From Porticoccaceae bacterium (GTDB lineage: Bacteria > Pseudomonadota > Gammaproteobacteria > Pseudomonadales > Porticoccaceae), in NCBI GenBank assembly GCA_017858295.1, contig JAFMBU010000029.1, forward strand, positions 1 through 13,871: a stretch of 13,871 nucleotides of DNA, in the 5' to 3' direction. Position 1 is the first letter of the stretch, and each line of letters opens with the position of its first letter. Of this stretch, positions 5,630-12,856 are shown piece after piece. The position numbers and the translations under genes were made by a program. Under the pieces are notes generated by a model. It made no database searches. It was not told the origin of the DNA and saw only the letters and a program-made list of their open reading frames with translations.

Positions 5630-7498
5630 ATGAATTACCCCGATAGTTTCGATGTCATTGTAGTTGGTGGCGGCCATGCCGGCACTGAAGCCTGTCTGGC
5701 TGCTGCGCGCATGGGAAGTAAAACCCTGTTGTTAACCCACAACATTGAAACCCTGGGGCAGATGTCCTGTAACCCCGCGATAGGTGGCATTGGTAAGACT
5801 CATCTGGTCAAAGAAATTGATGCCCTCGGTGGCGCAATGGCCAAGGCCACAGATCTTGGCGGCATCCAGTTTAGAGTGCTGAACTCTCGCAAAGGCCCCG
5901 CAGTGCGCGCCACCCGAGCACAGGCTGACCGTGTTCTCTACAAAGCGGCGATCCTAGAGATACTTCAAAATCAGCAAAATCTCACCATTTTTCAGCAGGC
6001 CGTCGATGATCTTATTGTTGATGGGGATCGAGTGACTGGGGTGGTCACCCAAATGGGCTTAACCTTCAAGGCTAAGACCGTGGTGGTCACTGCTGGGACT
6101 TTTCTTGCTGGAAAAATCCATATTGGCATGGAGAATTATTCCGCTGGCCGCGCCGGAGATCCTCCAGCCCTAAGCCTATCCCAGCGCTTGCGATCGCTGC
6201 CGTTTCGCGTTGAGCGACTGAAAACTGGCACCCCTCCGCGAATTGATGCCCGCAGCGTCGACTTCACTCAGTTACCTGAGCAGTGGGGCGATCAACCAGA
6301 GCCTGTAATGTCATACCTGGGCTCGGTTGCCCAGCACCCAAAGCAAACCTGCTGTTGGATAACCTACACCAACAGTCAGACTCATGAAATTATCAAAAGC
6401 GGTATGGATAGATCGCCGCTCTACACTGGCGTGATTGACGGGGTTGGACCCAGATACTGCCCTTCGATCGAAGATAAAGTGGTGCGTTTTGCCGATAAAA
6501 ACCAGCACCAGATATTTATTGAGCCTGAGGGGTTAAATACTTACGAGCTCTATCCCAACGGTATTTCTACCAGCCTGCCCTTCGACGTACAGCTGTCTCT
6601 GGTGCGCTCTATAGTGGGTTTTGAAAATGCCCATATCACCCGTCCCGGCTATGCTATTGAATACGATTATTTTAACCCTCAAGACCTGAAGTACTCGCTG
6701 GAAACCAAGGCGCTAGGGGGGCTGTTTTTTGCCGGTCAAATCAATGGTACAACCGGTTATGAAGAGGCAGCGGCACAGGGCTTGCTGGCGGGAACCAATG
6801 CGGCGCTTCAGGTTCAGGGTCGCGAGAGCTGGTGCCCCCGGCGCGACGAAGCCTATATTGGCGTTCTGGTCGATGACCTGATCACCATGGGCACCACAGA
6901 GCCCTACCGGATGTTCACCAGCCGTGCCGAATATCGTTTATTGCTGCGGGAAGATAATGCCGATATGCGCCTCACCGAAAAAGGCCGCGAGCTGGGTCTT
7001 GTGGATGACGATCGCTGGAAGCAATTTAGTGACAAGCGTGAAGCCATTGAGCTTGAGCGCCAGCGTCTAAAGAGTACTTGGATTCAACCTGCCAGCGACA
7101 CTGCAGAAAAGCTCTCCGCCCACATTGAAAATAAACTCTCCCACGAGTACTCGCTGTTTGAGTTACTCAAGCGCCCTGAGATCGACTACAAGATTATCGG
7201 CTCGCTCTATCCGGATCATCAAGTGGAAAAAACGATCGCTGAGCAGGTGGAAATCGACGCTAAATATTCCGGCTACATCACTCGCCAGCAGGATGAGGTC
7301 AACCGTCTGCGGCGCCATGAGAAGACCCGTATTCCGGTTGATTTTAATTATCAGTCAATCAAAGGCCTGTCCAACGAGGTAAAGCAAAAGCTCTCTGAAG
7401 CCACACCTGAAACGCTGGCCAGAGCCAGCAGAATCCCCGGCGTTACTCCGGCCGCCATTTCGCTGTTAATTGTGCAGTTGAAAAAACATGCCGCTTAA
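5630..7498 (+). CDS. mnmG: tRNA uridine-5-carboxymethylaminomethyl modification enzyme MnmG (GidA)
   Basis: MnmG is the FAD-dependent partner of MnmE in cmnm5U34 formation on tRNA. The dinucleotide-binding motif GGGHAG is at 13-18, CNPAIGGIGK at 47-56 and KGPAVRATRAQADR at 88-101. The family cysteines are in TCCW (241-242) and GPRYCPSIEDK (C277). The length of 622 is near the E. coli 629. I chose the ATG at 5630 (MNYPDSFDVIVVGGG) because it matches the family N-terminus. A TTG at 5618 would add four residues without support. No clear Shine-Dalgarno sequence is visible and the leader is short. It is the first gene of a plus-strand mnmG-rsmG-parA-parB run and overlaps rsmG by 11 nt. Confidence 0.98.
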   Translation: MNYPDSFDVIVVGGGHAGTEACLAAARMGSKTLLLTHNIETLGQMSCNPAIGGIGKTHLVKEIDALGGAMAKATDLGGIQFRVLNSRKGPAVRATRAQADRVLYKAAILEILQNQQNLTIFQQAVDDLIVDGDRVTGVVTQMGLTFKAKTVVVTAGTFLAGKIHIGMENYSAGRAGDPPALSLSQRLRSLPFRVERLKTGTPPRIDARSVDFTQLPEQWGDQPEPVMSYLGSVAQHPKQTCCWITYTNSQTHEIIKSGMDRSPLYTGVIDGVGPRYCPSIEDKVVRFADKNQHQIFIEPEGLNTYELYPNGISTSLPFDVQLSLVRSIVGFENAHITRPGYAIEYDYFNPQDLKYSLETKALGGLFFAGQINGTTGYEEAAAQGLLAGTNAALQVQGRESWCPRRDEAYIGVLVDDLITMGTTEPYRMFTSRAEYRLLLREDNADMRLTEKGRELGLVDDDRWKQFSDKREAIELERQRLKSTWIQPASDTAEKLSAHIENKLSHEYSLFELLKRPEIDYKIIGSLYPDHQVEKTIAEQVEIDAKYSGYITRQQDEVNRLRRHEKTRIPVDFNYQSIKGLSNEVKQKLSEATPETLARASRIPGVTPAAISLLIVQLKKHAA

Positions 7499-8159
7499 AT
7501 TACCCGCTGAACCTCATTTGGCTCCCATCCTTGAAGCCGGTATGCAACAGATGGAAGTAGAATACAGTTCTGAGCAGCGGGACATGCTGCTCGCCTATCT
7601 GCAGCTACTGATGACCTGGAACAAAGCCTACAATCTCACTGCCATTCGCGATCCTGGAGAGATGATAAGGCTGCACCTGCTGGACAGCCTTGCGGTGTTG
7701 CCCCACATTTCCGGCAAGCGCTTAATTGATGTAGGGACCGGTGCAGGTTTACCTGGCATACCATTGGCGATTATGTGCCCGGAGCGAGATTTCACCTTGC
7801 TGGACAGCAATGGCAAAAAAACGCGATTTTTATTTCAGGCGCGCTGTGACCTAGGCTTGAGCAATCTCAAAGAGATCAATTCTCGGGTTGAAAATCACCA
7901 GCCTGTAGTGCCCTATGATGCAGTGTTAAGCCGTGCCTTTACCTCGGTCGCCGATATGGTGAATAAGTGCTCGCACCTATTGAGCCCTGAGGGTCTGTTT
8001 CTGGCAATGAAAGGCAAATTTCCGCAATCGGAGTTGAGTGAGGTTGGCAAAGACTATAAGGTCAACGCTTCACATACATTACAGGTGCCTGGTGTTGACG
8101 GTGAGCGTCACTTAATTGTGATCAGTCGCGACGTTCAGTGCACCAGTAACACAGCATAA
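7488..8159 (+). CDS. rsmG: 16S rRNA (guanine527-N7)-methyltransferase RsmG (GidB)
   Basis: RsmG transfers a methyl group from S-adenosylmethionine to N7 of G527 in 16S rRNA. Loss of the enzyme is known to give low-level streptomycin resistance. The SAM-binding motif DVGTGAGLPG is at 81-90. Family blocks WNKAYNLTAIRD (44-55), HLLDSL (63-68) and LSRAF (147-151) are present. At 223 residues it is slightly longer than the E. coli protein (207), mainly at the N-terminus. Its ATG lies inside the mnmG 3' end and has only a weak ribosome-binding site, which suggests translational coupling. Confidence 0.97.
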   Translation: MPLKLPAEPHLAPILEAGMQQMEVEYSSEQRDMLLAYLQLLMTWNKAYNLTAIRDPGEMIRLHLLDSLAVLPHISGKRLIDVGTGAGLPGIPLAIMCPERDFTLLDSNGKKTRFLFQARCDLGLSNLKEINSRVENHQPVVPYDAVLSRAFTSVADMVNKCSHLLSPEGLFLAMKGKFPQSELSEVGKDYKVNASHTLQVPGVDGERHLIVISRDVQCTSNTA

Positions 8160-8170
8160 AGGTTAGTTTA

Positions 8171-8974
8171 GTGCCGAGAATTATATCAATCGCAAACCAG
8201 AAAGGCGGCGTGGGTAAAACCACCACCAGCGTAAACTTGGCTGCCTCACTGGCAGCTTATAAGCAGCGCGTACTTTTGGTTGATCTGGATCCTCAGGGCA
8301 ATAGCACCATGGGTGTTGGTATCAATAAACACCAATGCAAAACCAGTGTCTATCATGTGCTCACAGAGAAAGTCGCCATTGAAGATGCGATTGTTCCCTG
8401 CCCTAAAGCAAAAATTCACCTGTTACCCTCTAACGATGATCTGGTTGCAGCTGAAGTTGAGTTGATGCAAGAAATCGGTCGCGAGACTCGTCTGCGTCAT
8501 GCGCTGAAGCGTGTCGCCAGTAACTACGACTACATTATTATCGACTGCCCACCGTCGCTCAATATGCTCACAGTAAATGCAATGGTTGCCAGTGATGGCG
8601 TGATTATCCCCATGCAATGTGAGTACTATGCCCTTGAGGGTTTGTCGGCGCTCAACAATACAATCAAACAGATAGCTAAGCTGATCAACCCCAGTCTTCG
8701 TATCGAAGGCATTTTGCGCACCATGTATGACCCGCGCAACAGCCTAACCAATGCGGTCTCAGCTCAGCTGCGCAAATATTTTGGCAGTCGCGTCTACCGT
8801 GTGAGTATCCCGCGCAATATACGTCTCGCCGAGGCGCCAAGTCATGGCCTGCCAGCTCTGGCCTATGATCGAAACTCAAAAGGCTCGCTCGCCTATTTGG
8901 CTCTTGCAGGTGAAATTCTGCGCCAGGCCAAAGCTGAACCTGAGCAGCAACAATCCGCAACAGCAGGACAGTAG
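8171..8974 (+). CDS. parA: Chromosome partitioning ATPase ParA (Soj)
   Basis: This Walker-type ATPase, with ParB and parS, moves the newly replicated origin. Motifs are the deviant Walker A KGGVGKTT (11-18, with the signature lysine at 11), DLDPQGN (38-44) and Walker B IIIDCPPS (122-129). The protein of 267 residues has no N-terminal DNA-binding extension, as in the chromosomal Soj type rather than plasmid ParA/SopA. The start is GTG with AGG 8 nt upstream, 11 nt after rsmG. parB follows after 4 nt. The gene order mnmG-rsmG-parA-parB is the standard one for gammaproteobacteria with a par system. Confidence 0.97.
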   Translation: MPRIISIANQKGGVGKTTTSVNLAASLAAYKQRVLLVDLDPQGNSTMGVGINKHQCKTSVYHVLTEKVAIEDAIVPCPKAKIHLLPSNDDLVAAEVELMQEIGRETRLRHALKRVASNYDYIIIDCPPSLNMLTVNAMVASDGVIIPMQCEYYALEGLSALNNTIKQIAKLINPSLRIEGILRTMYDPRNSLTNAVSAQLRKYFGSRVYRVSIPRNIRLAEAPSHGLPALAYDRNSKGSLAYLALAGEILRQAKAEPEQQQSATAGQ

Positions 8975-8978
8975 ACCG

Positions 8979-9863
8979 ATGGCGACAAAGAGACAGAGTT
9001 TAGGTAAGGGATTGGATGCATTACTTGGCATGACTGATGATACCAATTTTGACGCCTTCGATACCCCCACCTCAAGTGCTGCTGAGGGCCAGTTGCGGCA
9101 ACTACCAGTAGAGCTTTTACAGCGAGGTAAATACCAGCCGCGTCGAGATATTAATGCGCAAGCCCTGGAAGAACTGGCCAATTCCATCCGCACTCAGGGA
9201 ATTATGCAGCCCTTGGTGGTTCGCCAGCTGGCTGATGAGCAGTATGAAATTATTGCTGGAGAGCGACGCTGGCGCGCGGCGCAACAGGCAGGCCTAGATA
9301 CGGTTCCGGTTATTATTCGCGAAGTGTCCGACGAAGCGGCCATCGCTATGGCGCTGATCGAAAACATTCAGCGCGAAGATTTAAATGCCATGGAAGAGAG
9401 CTTGGCGCTGCAGCGACTGCAGCAGGAGTTTCAACTTACCCAACAACAGGTTGCCGATGCAGTAGGAAAATCCCGCTCAGCGGTGACCAACCTTATACGC
9501 CTCACTAGCCTTGAGTTAGACGTTCAAAAGCTATTGGAGCGCGGCGACTTAGAGTTGGGCCACGCCAAATGTTTACTTGCCCTAGACGGTCCTGCCCAAG
9601 TCAATGCCGCGCGAACTGTGGCTGGCACTAGCATGACCGTGCGCCAGACCGAAGCATTGGTAAAAAAGCTCCAGGCTGGAGACGCTAGCGTCCCCCCCTC
9701 TGTCGCACAGAGTAGTCCTGATATTAAGCGACTGGAGAATGATATCTCTGAAAAGATTGGCGTTCCGGTAATGATTCAGCACAGCGCCAAAGGTGCCGGC
9801 AAGCTTATTTTCAAGTACAGCAGTGTCGATGAGCTTGATGGAATTCTCGATCATCTCAAATAA
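8979..9863 (+). CDS. parB: Chromosome partitioning protein ParB (Spo0J)
   Basis: ParB is the CTP-dependent DNA clamp that loads at parS and stimulates ParA. I chose the ATG at 8979 (MATKRQSLGKGLDALLG), giving 294 residues. The open frame upstream is just overlap with parA in another frame. Residues 1-17 hold the basic ParA-stimulating peptide. GERRWRA (94-100) is the CTP-binding motif and ENIQRED (128-134) follows. A helix-turn-helix occupies about 154-175 (TQQQVADAVGKSRSAVTNLI), and residues 245-294 form the dimerisation domain. No full parS (TGTTTCACGTGAAACA) is present in the window, so the sites must be elsewhere. Confidence 0.97.
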   Translation: MATKRQSLGKGLDALLGMTDDTNFDAFDTPTSSAAEGQLRQLPVELLQRGKYQPRRDINAQALEELANSIRTQGIMQPLVVRQLADEQYEIIAGERRWRAAQQAGLDTVPVIIREVSDEAAIAMALIENIQREDLNAMEESLALQRLQQEFQLTQQQVADAVGKSRSAVTNLIRLTSLELDVQKLLERGDLELGHAKCLLALDGPAQVNAARTVAGTSMTVRQTEALVKKLQAGDASVPPSVAQSSPDIKRLENDISEKIGVPVMIQHSAKGAGKLIFKYSSVDELDGILDHLK

Positions 9864-9920
9864 GTTCACACTAGAGATTACCTACCTAACCAATTTTCAC
9901 CATATAGGCTCGATACCTTA

Positions 9921-9949
9921 TTGAATATCGCTAGCACTATACCTATAAT
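9921..9949 (+). promoter_or_regulatory. atp operon promoter
   Basis: TTGAAT (9921-9926) and a perfect TATAAT (9944-9949) are separated by 17 nt. This is the best sigma-70 promoter in the window. Transcription would start near 9956, giving a leader of about 65 nt before atpI. It separates the par genes from the atp operon; no terminator after parB is evident. Confidence 0.8.
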
Positions 9950-10020
9950 GCGCAGCCCTTGACGGCGGGCCAATTAGGCTTTGCCACAAGAGCAGCAAGA
10001 AAAGGTGTCGAAGAGATACG

Positions 10021-10392
10021 ATGACGACCATTTCATTACCAGCGGTTAAGAAAGTCGCGCTCTATCAGTTAGCTCTATTGCTTCCTGCTTCAGCAGCACT
10101 GTTGGGGTGGAATATGCAGATAGCCTATTCGGTAATGCTTGGCGGTTTAATTCAGATTGTTCCGCAAGCTTGGTTTGCCCGACAGGCCTTTAGATTTGCA
10201 GGTGCCAGGCGAGTACAGTCGATTGTCAGTGCTATGTACTGGGGAGAGACGGGAAAAGTGGTGTTATCTGCGGTGTTGTTTACGGCAACTTTTTTGCTCG
10301 TTAGCCCGCTTAATGTCGGCGCGCTGTTTAGTAGCTTCGTGGTAATGATTTTGGTGCAGTGGTTTTTGGTTTTTACAATCTTAAAGCGCTAG
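10021..10392 (+). CDS. atpI: ATP synthase protein I
   Basis: A 123-residue membrane protein with four predicted hydrophobic segments (about 12-29, 33-50, 77-95 and 99-119). It includes the family feature QAWFARQAFR after the second segment. AtpI helps assemble the c-ring but is not a subunit of the finished enzyme. The identification rests on topology, size, these residues and its place as first gene of the operon. The ribosome-binding site is weak (GAAGAGA), as expected for a poorly translated AtpI. Confidence 0.92.
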   Translation: MTTISLPAVKKVALYQLALLLPASAALLGWNMQIAYSVMLGGLIQIVPQAWFARQAFRFAGARRVQSIVSAMYWGETGKVVLSAVLFTATFLLVSPLNVGALFSSFVVMILVQWFLVFTILKR

Positions 10393-10427
10393 GCACATAA
10401 ATAAGTAACTCATACAAATACAGTAAC

Positions 10428-10446
10428 GCTCGATTCAATATTGAGC
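10428..10446 (+). other. Short stem-loop between atpI and atpB
   Basis: GCTCGAT (10428-10434) and ATTGAGC (10440-10446) can pair with one G-U wobble around 5 nt. It lies about 22 nt upstream of the atpB ATG. It has no T-tract and could tune processing or translation. Evidence is weak. Confidence 0.25.
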
Positions 10447-10468
10447 AACAACCAGTTGAGAGACACAG

Positions 10469-11491
10469 ATGGCAGGCGAAAACCCCGCAAGCACGACTGA
10501 GTATATTCAGCATCACCTTCAAAACCTAGTCTACGGAAATCATCCGGATACTGGCTGGGGCTTTGCGCACAGCTCTCAAGAAGCTGTAGAAATGGGCTTC
10601 TGGGCAATTCATGTGGATTCCATGGCCTGGTCAATCGGTTTGGGTTCGCTATTTTGCTGGATGTTCTTGCGTGCAGCGAAAAAAGCACACACTGGTGTTC
10701 CTGCTGGCTGGTTAAACTTTGTTGAAATGATTGTCGAGTTTATCGATGGTCAGGTAAAAGACAGTTTCCACGGCCGCAATAAAATGGTTGCACCATTGGC
10801 GCTGACCATATTCGTCTGGATCTTCCTGATGAACCTGATGGATTTGCTGCCGGTTGATTTGGTTCCGTCTCTGTTAGCCTTAACTGGCGTGCACTTCCAG
10901 AAAATTGTGCCCTCCACAGATCCCAACGTTACCTTGGGCATGGCCTTAGCCGTGTTTATTCTGATGGTTTACTACTCCTTTAAGATTAAGGGTACCGGCT
11001 TTGTTAAAGAGCTGACTATGCACCCTTTCAATCACTGGGCATTTATCCCCATTAACCTGTTTATGGAAACTGTTGGCCTCTTGGCAAAGCCGTTTTCACT
11101 GGGTCTTCGGTTGTTCGGCAACATGTATGCCGGCGAAATGATCTTTATCCTGATCGCAACTATGTTTGCGGCGGGCGCAGGAGCTGGTCTTATATCTGGC
11201 GGTCTGCACGCACAACTCTTTGGCGAAGAAACCAGCGCATTATTTTGGTTAGTGATCTTTGTACTGGTCGCTGGCGTATGCTGGTTGAATCTCAAAGGGA
11301 AAGTATCTACGGGTAAAACAGTACTGTTGTGTATGGCGTTTATGGCCATCGGCGGCGGTGTGTTTGCTCTGGGTGGAGGGTTAATGCAATGGGGCTGGGC
11401 GGTATTCCATATTCTGGTCATTACCCTGCAAGCATTTATTTTCATGGTTCTTACTGTCGTCTATCTAAGCATGGCGCATGAAGACCACTAA
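10469..11491 (+). CDS. atpB: F1Fo ATP synthase subunit a, with an internal insertion
   Basis: Subunit a forms the proton half-channels beside the c-ring. Family features are EYIQHHLQNL (11-20), FHGRN (100-104), FLMNLMDLLPVD (119-130), GLRLFGNMYAGE with essential R214 (212-223), and the C-terminus FHILVITLQAFIFMVLTVVYLSMAHEDH. At 340 residues it is clearly longer than E. coli (271) or, from memory, P. aeruginosa (289). The excess lies between ILIA (227-230) and WAVFH (310-314). It contains two hydrophobic stretches, about 256-274 and 284-305, joined by a basic loop (KGKVSTGK). The rest of the sequence is normal and in frame, so this is a real insertion rather than a frameshift. GAGAG serves as the ribosome-binding site. 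Confidence 0.97.
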   Translation: MAGENPASTTEYIQHHLQNLVYGNHPDTGWGFAHSSQEAVEMGFWAIHVDSMAWSIGLGSLFCWMFLRAAKKAHTGVPAGWLNFVEMIVEFIDGQVKDSFHGRNKMVAPLALTIFVWIFLMNLMDLLPVDLVPSLLALTGVHFQKIVPSTDPNVTLGMALAVFILMVYYSFKIKGTGFVKELTMHPFNHWAFIPINLFMETVGLLAKPFSLGLRLFGNMYAGEMIFILIATMFAAGAGAGLISGGLHAQLFGEETSALFWLVIFVLVAGVCWLNLKGKVSTGKTVLLCMAFMAIGGGVFALGGGLMQWGWAVFHILVITLQAFIFMVLTVVYLSMAHEDH

Positions 11492-11503
11492 TCTTACTGT
11501 AAA

Positions 11504-11527
11504 TTTTTTAATGACTGAATTCAGGAG
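11504..11527 (+). promoter_or_regulatory. atpE translation initiation enhancer and strong Shine-Dalgarno sequence
   Basis: A run of six T (11504-11509), then AATGACTGAA, then AGGAG (11523-11527) 6 nt before the atpE ATG. The order resembles the U-rich enhancer and GGAG upstream of E. coli atpE, which lets the c subunit be made in excess. This is the strongest ribosome-binding site in the operon. Confidence 0.6.
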
Positions 11528-11533
11528 TCTACG

Positions 11534-11773
11534 ATGGAACTAGTAATCATTGCTGCGGCAATTATGCTCGGTTTGGGCGCGTTGGGAGCGGCCGTTGGTA
11601 TGGGTTTGTTGGGCGGAAAGTTGATCGAAGCTACAGCTCGTCAGCCAGAGCTCGGCCCAATGTTGCAAGGTAAAATGTTCCTGCTCGCTGGTCTGATCGA
11701 TGCTGTGCCTATTATTGGTGTTGGTATCGCGATGTACTTGATCTTTGTTGTTGCTCCAGGTGTTGGCGCGTAA
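11534..11773 (+). CDS. atpE: F1Fo ATP synthase subunit c
   Basis: This 79-residue hairpin of two membrane helices forms the rotating c-ring. Helix 1 carries the glycine-rich packing motif (13-28, GLGALGAAVGMGLLGG). The polar loop contains RQPE (36-39). Helix 2 carries the ion-binding carboxylate D56 in LAGLIDAVPIIGVG. Aspartate followed by alanine, without the Gln/Glu/Ser-Thr sodium ligands, indicates proton coupling. Length equals the E. coli protein. It is preceded by a strong ribosome-binding site, fitting its high copy number per complex. Confidence 0.98.
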   Translation: MELVIIAAAIMLGLGALGAAVGMGLLGGKLIEATARQPELGPMLQGKMFLLAGLIDAVPIIGVGIAMYLIFVVAPGVGA

Positions 11774-11819
11774 CAAACCGATTAGCGAAATTTAATCCAT
11801 TCTTTAACGAGGTAATGGC

Positions 11820-12290
11820 GTGAATATTAATCTAACGCTTTTTGGTCAAATGGTGACCTTTGCATTCTTTGTGTGGTTCTGCATGAAGTTTGTATGGCCG
11901 GTTATTATTGAATCAATGGAAGAGCGACAGAAGAAAATCGCCGATGGTCTTGATGCGGCTGATCGTGCACTGCGTGATCTGGAATTGGCGCAGAGCAAAG
12001 CCACGGATCAGATGAAAGAAGCCAAGCAGGAAGCTGCTGGCATCGTTGATCAGGCCAATAAGCGCGCGAATCAGATCGTTGATGAAGCCAAGGTCCAGGC
12101 ACGCACTGAAGGCGATCGCCTGAAAGTGGCTGCTGAAGCTGAGATTGAGCAAGAGATCAATCGTGCTAAAGAAGAGTTGCGTACTGCGGTTGCAGGACTG
12201 GCTCTGGCTGGTGCTGAGAAAGTGCTCGAAGCGTCTATCGACGACAAGGCTAATCGCGCACTGGTTGATAACTTAGCAGCGCAGCTGTAA
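11820..12290 (+). CDS. atpF: F1Fo ATP synthase subunit b
   Basis: Subunit b forms the peripheral stalk as a dimer. It has 156 residues, as in E. coli. One N-terminal membrane helix (about 5-30) is followed by a long charged, alanine-rich coiled coil (about 33-150) with AQSKATDQMKEAKQEA-type heptads. The start is GTG at 11820 with GAGG 7 nt upstream. The nearby ATG at 11814 is read in another frame that stops after two codons, so it is not the start. Confidence 0.97.
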   Translation: MNINLTLFGQMVTFAFFVWFCMKFVWPVIIESMEERQKKIADGLDAADRALRDLELAQSKATDQMKEAKQEAAGIVDQANKRANQIVDEAKVQARTEGDRLKVAAEAEIEQEINRAKEELRTAVAGLALAGAEKVLEASIDDKANRALVDNLAAQL

Positions 12291-12302
12291 CTGAGGTTAA
12301 GC

Positions 12303-12839
12303 ATGGCAGAATTAAGCACATTAGCTCGGCCCTATGCGAAGGCAGCATTTGAGTTCGCCGAAGCGGCCGGTGACTTGCAGGGCTGGTCACAAAGCTTAGC
12401 GATTGCCGGGTCGGTTGCGCAGCAATCGAATGTTGTGCGACTGCTAGCTTCGCCAAGTGTTACGGCGGACCAGCAGGCGCAGGCATTAATTGAAATCTGT
12501 GGCGATGCGCTCAACGATCAGGGCAAGAACTTTTTAACCGTTCTGTCTGAAAATCGTCGCCTTCAGCTACTGCCGGATATCTCGCAGCAATTTGATGTTT
12601 TAAAAGCCAACCGTGAAAAAGCGGTTGATGTGGAAGTGACCGCCGCACATGAGCTCGACGCTGAACAACAGCAGAAGCTTAGTGATGCGTTGAGCACCAA
12701 GCTAGAACGTAAAGTAAACATGCAGGTTCGTTTAGACAAGAGTCTGCTGGGTGGTGCGGTTATCCGTGCCGGGGATACCGTTATAGACGGATCCATTCGT
12801 GGCCGATTGGCCAAACTCGCCGAGTCATTACACTCCTAA
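12303..12839 (+). CDS. atpH: F1Fo ATP synthase subunit delta
   Basis: Subunit delta joins the peripheral stalk to the top of F1. The 178 residues include the family N-terminus ELSTLARPYAKAAFEFA (3-19) and the C-terminal LDKSLLGGAVIRAGDTVIDGSIRGRLAKL pattern around 143-172. It begins 12 nt after atpF and ends 17 nt before atpA. The ribosome-binding site is modest (GAGG). Confidence 0.97.
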   Translation: MAELSTLARPYAKAAFEFAEAAGDLQGWSQSLAIAGSVAQQSNVVRLLASPSVTADQQAQALIEICGDALNDQGKNFLTVLSENRRLQLLPDISQQFDVLKANREKAVDVEVTAAHELDAEQQQKLSDALSTKLERKVNMQVRLDKSLLGGAVIRAGDTVIDGSIRGRLAKLAESLHS

Positions 12840-12856
12840 GGATTTGAGGCCTAAGC

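Noticed and set aside
8844..8978. N-terminal extension of ParB overlapping parA
   Set aside because: The extra 45 residues are an out-of-frame reading of parA. The ParB family N-terminus begins at MATKRQSLGKGL (8979).
11534..11773. Sodium-specific c subunit, considered because of the marine-looking origin
   Set aside because: The site is D56 followed by alanine, with no Gln/Glu plus Ser/Thr ligand set. This is the proton type.
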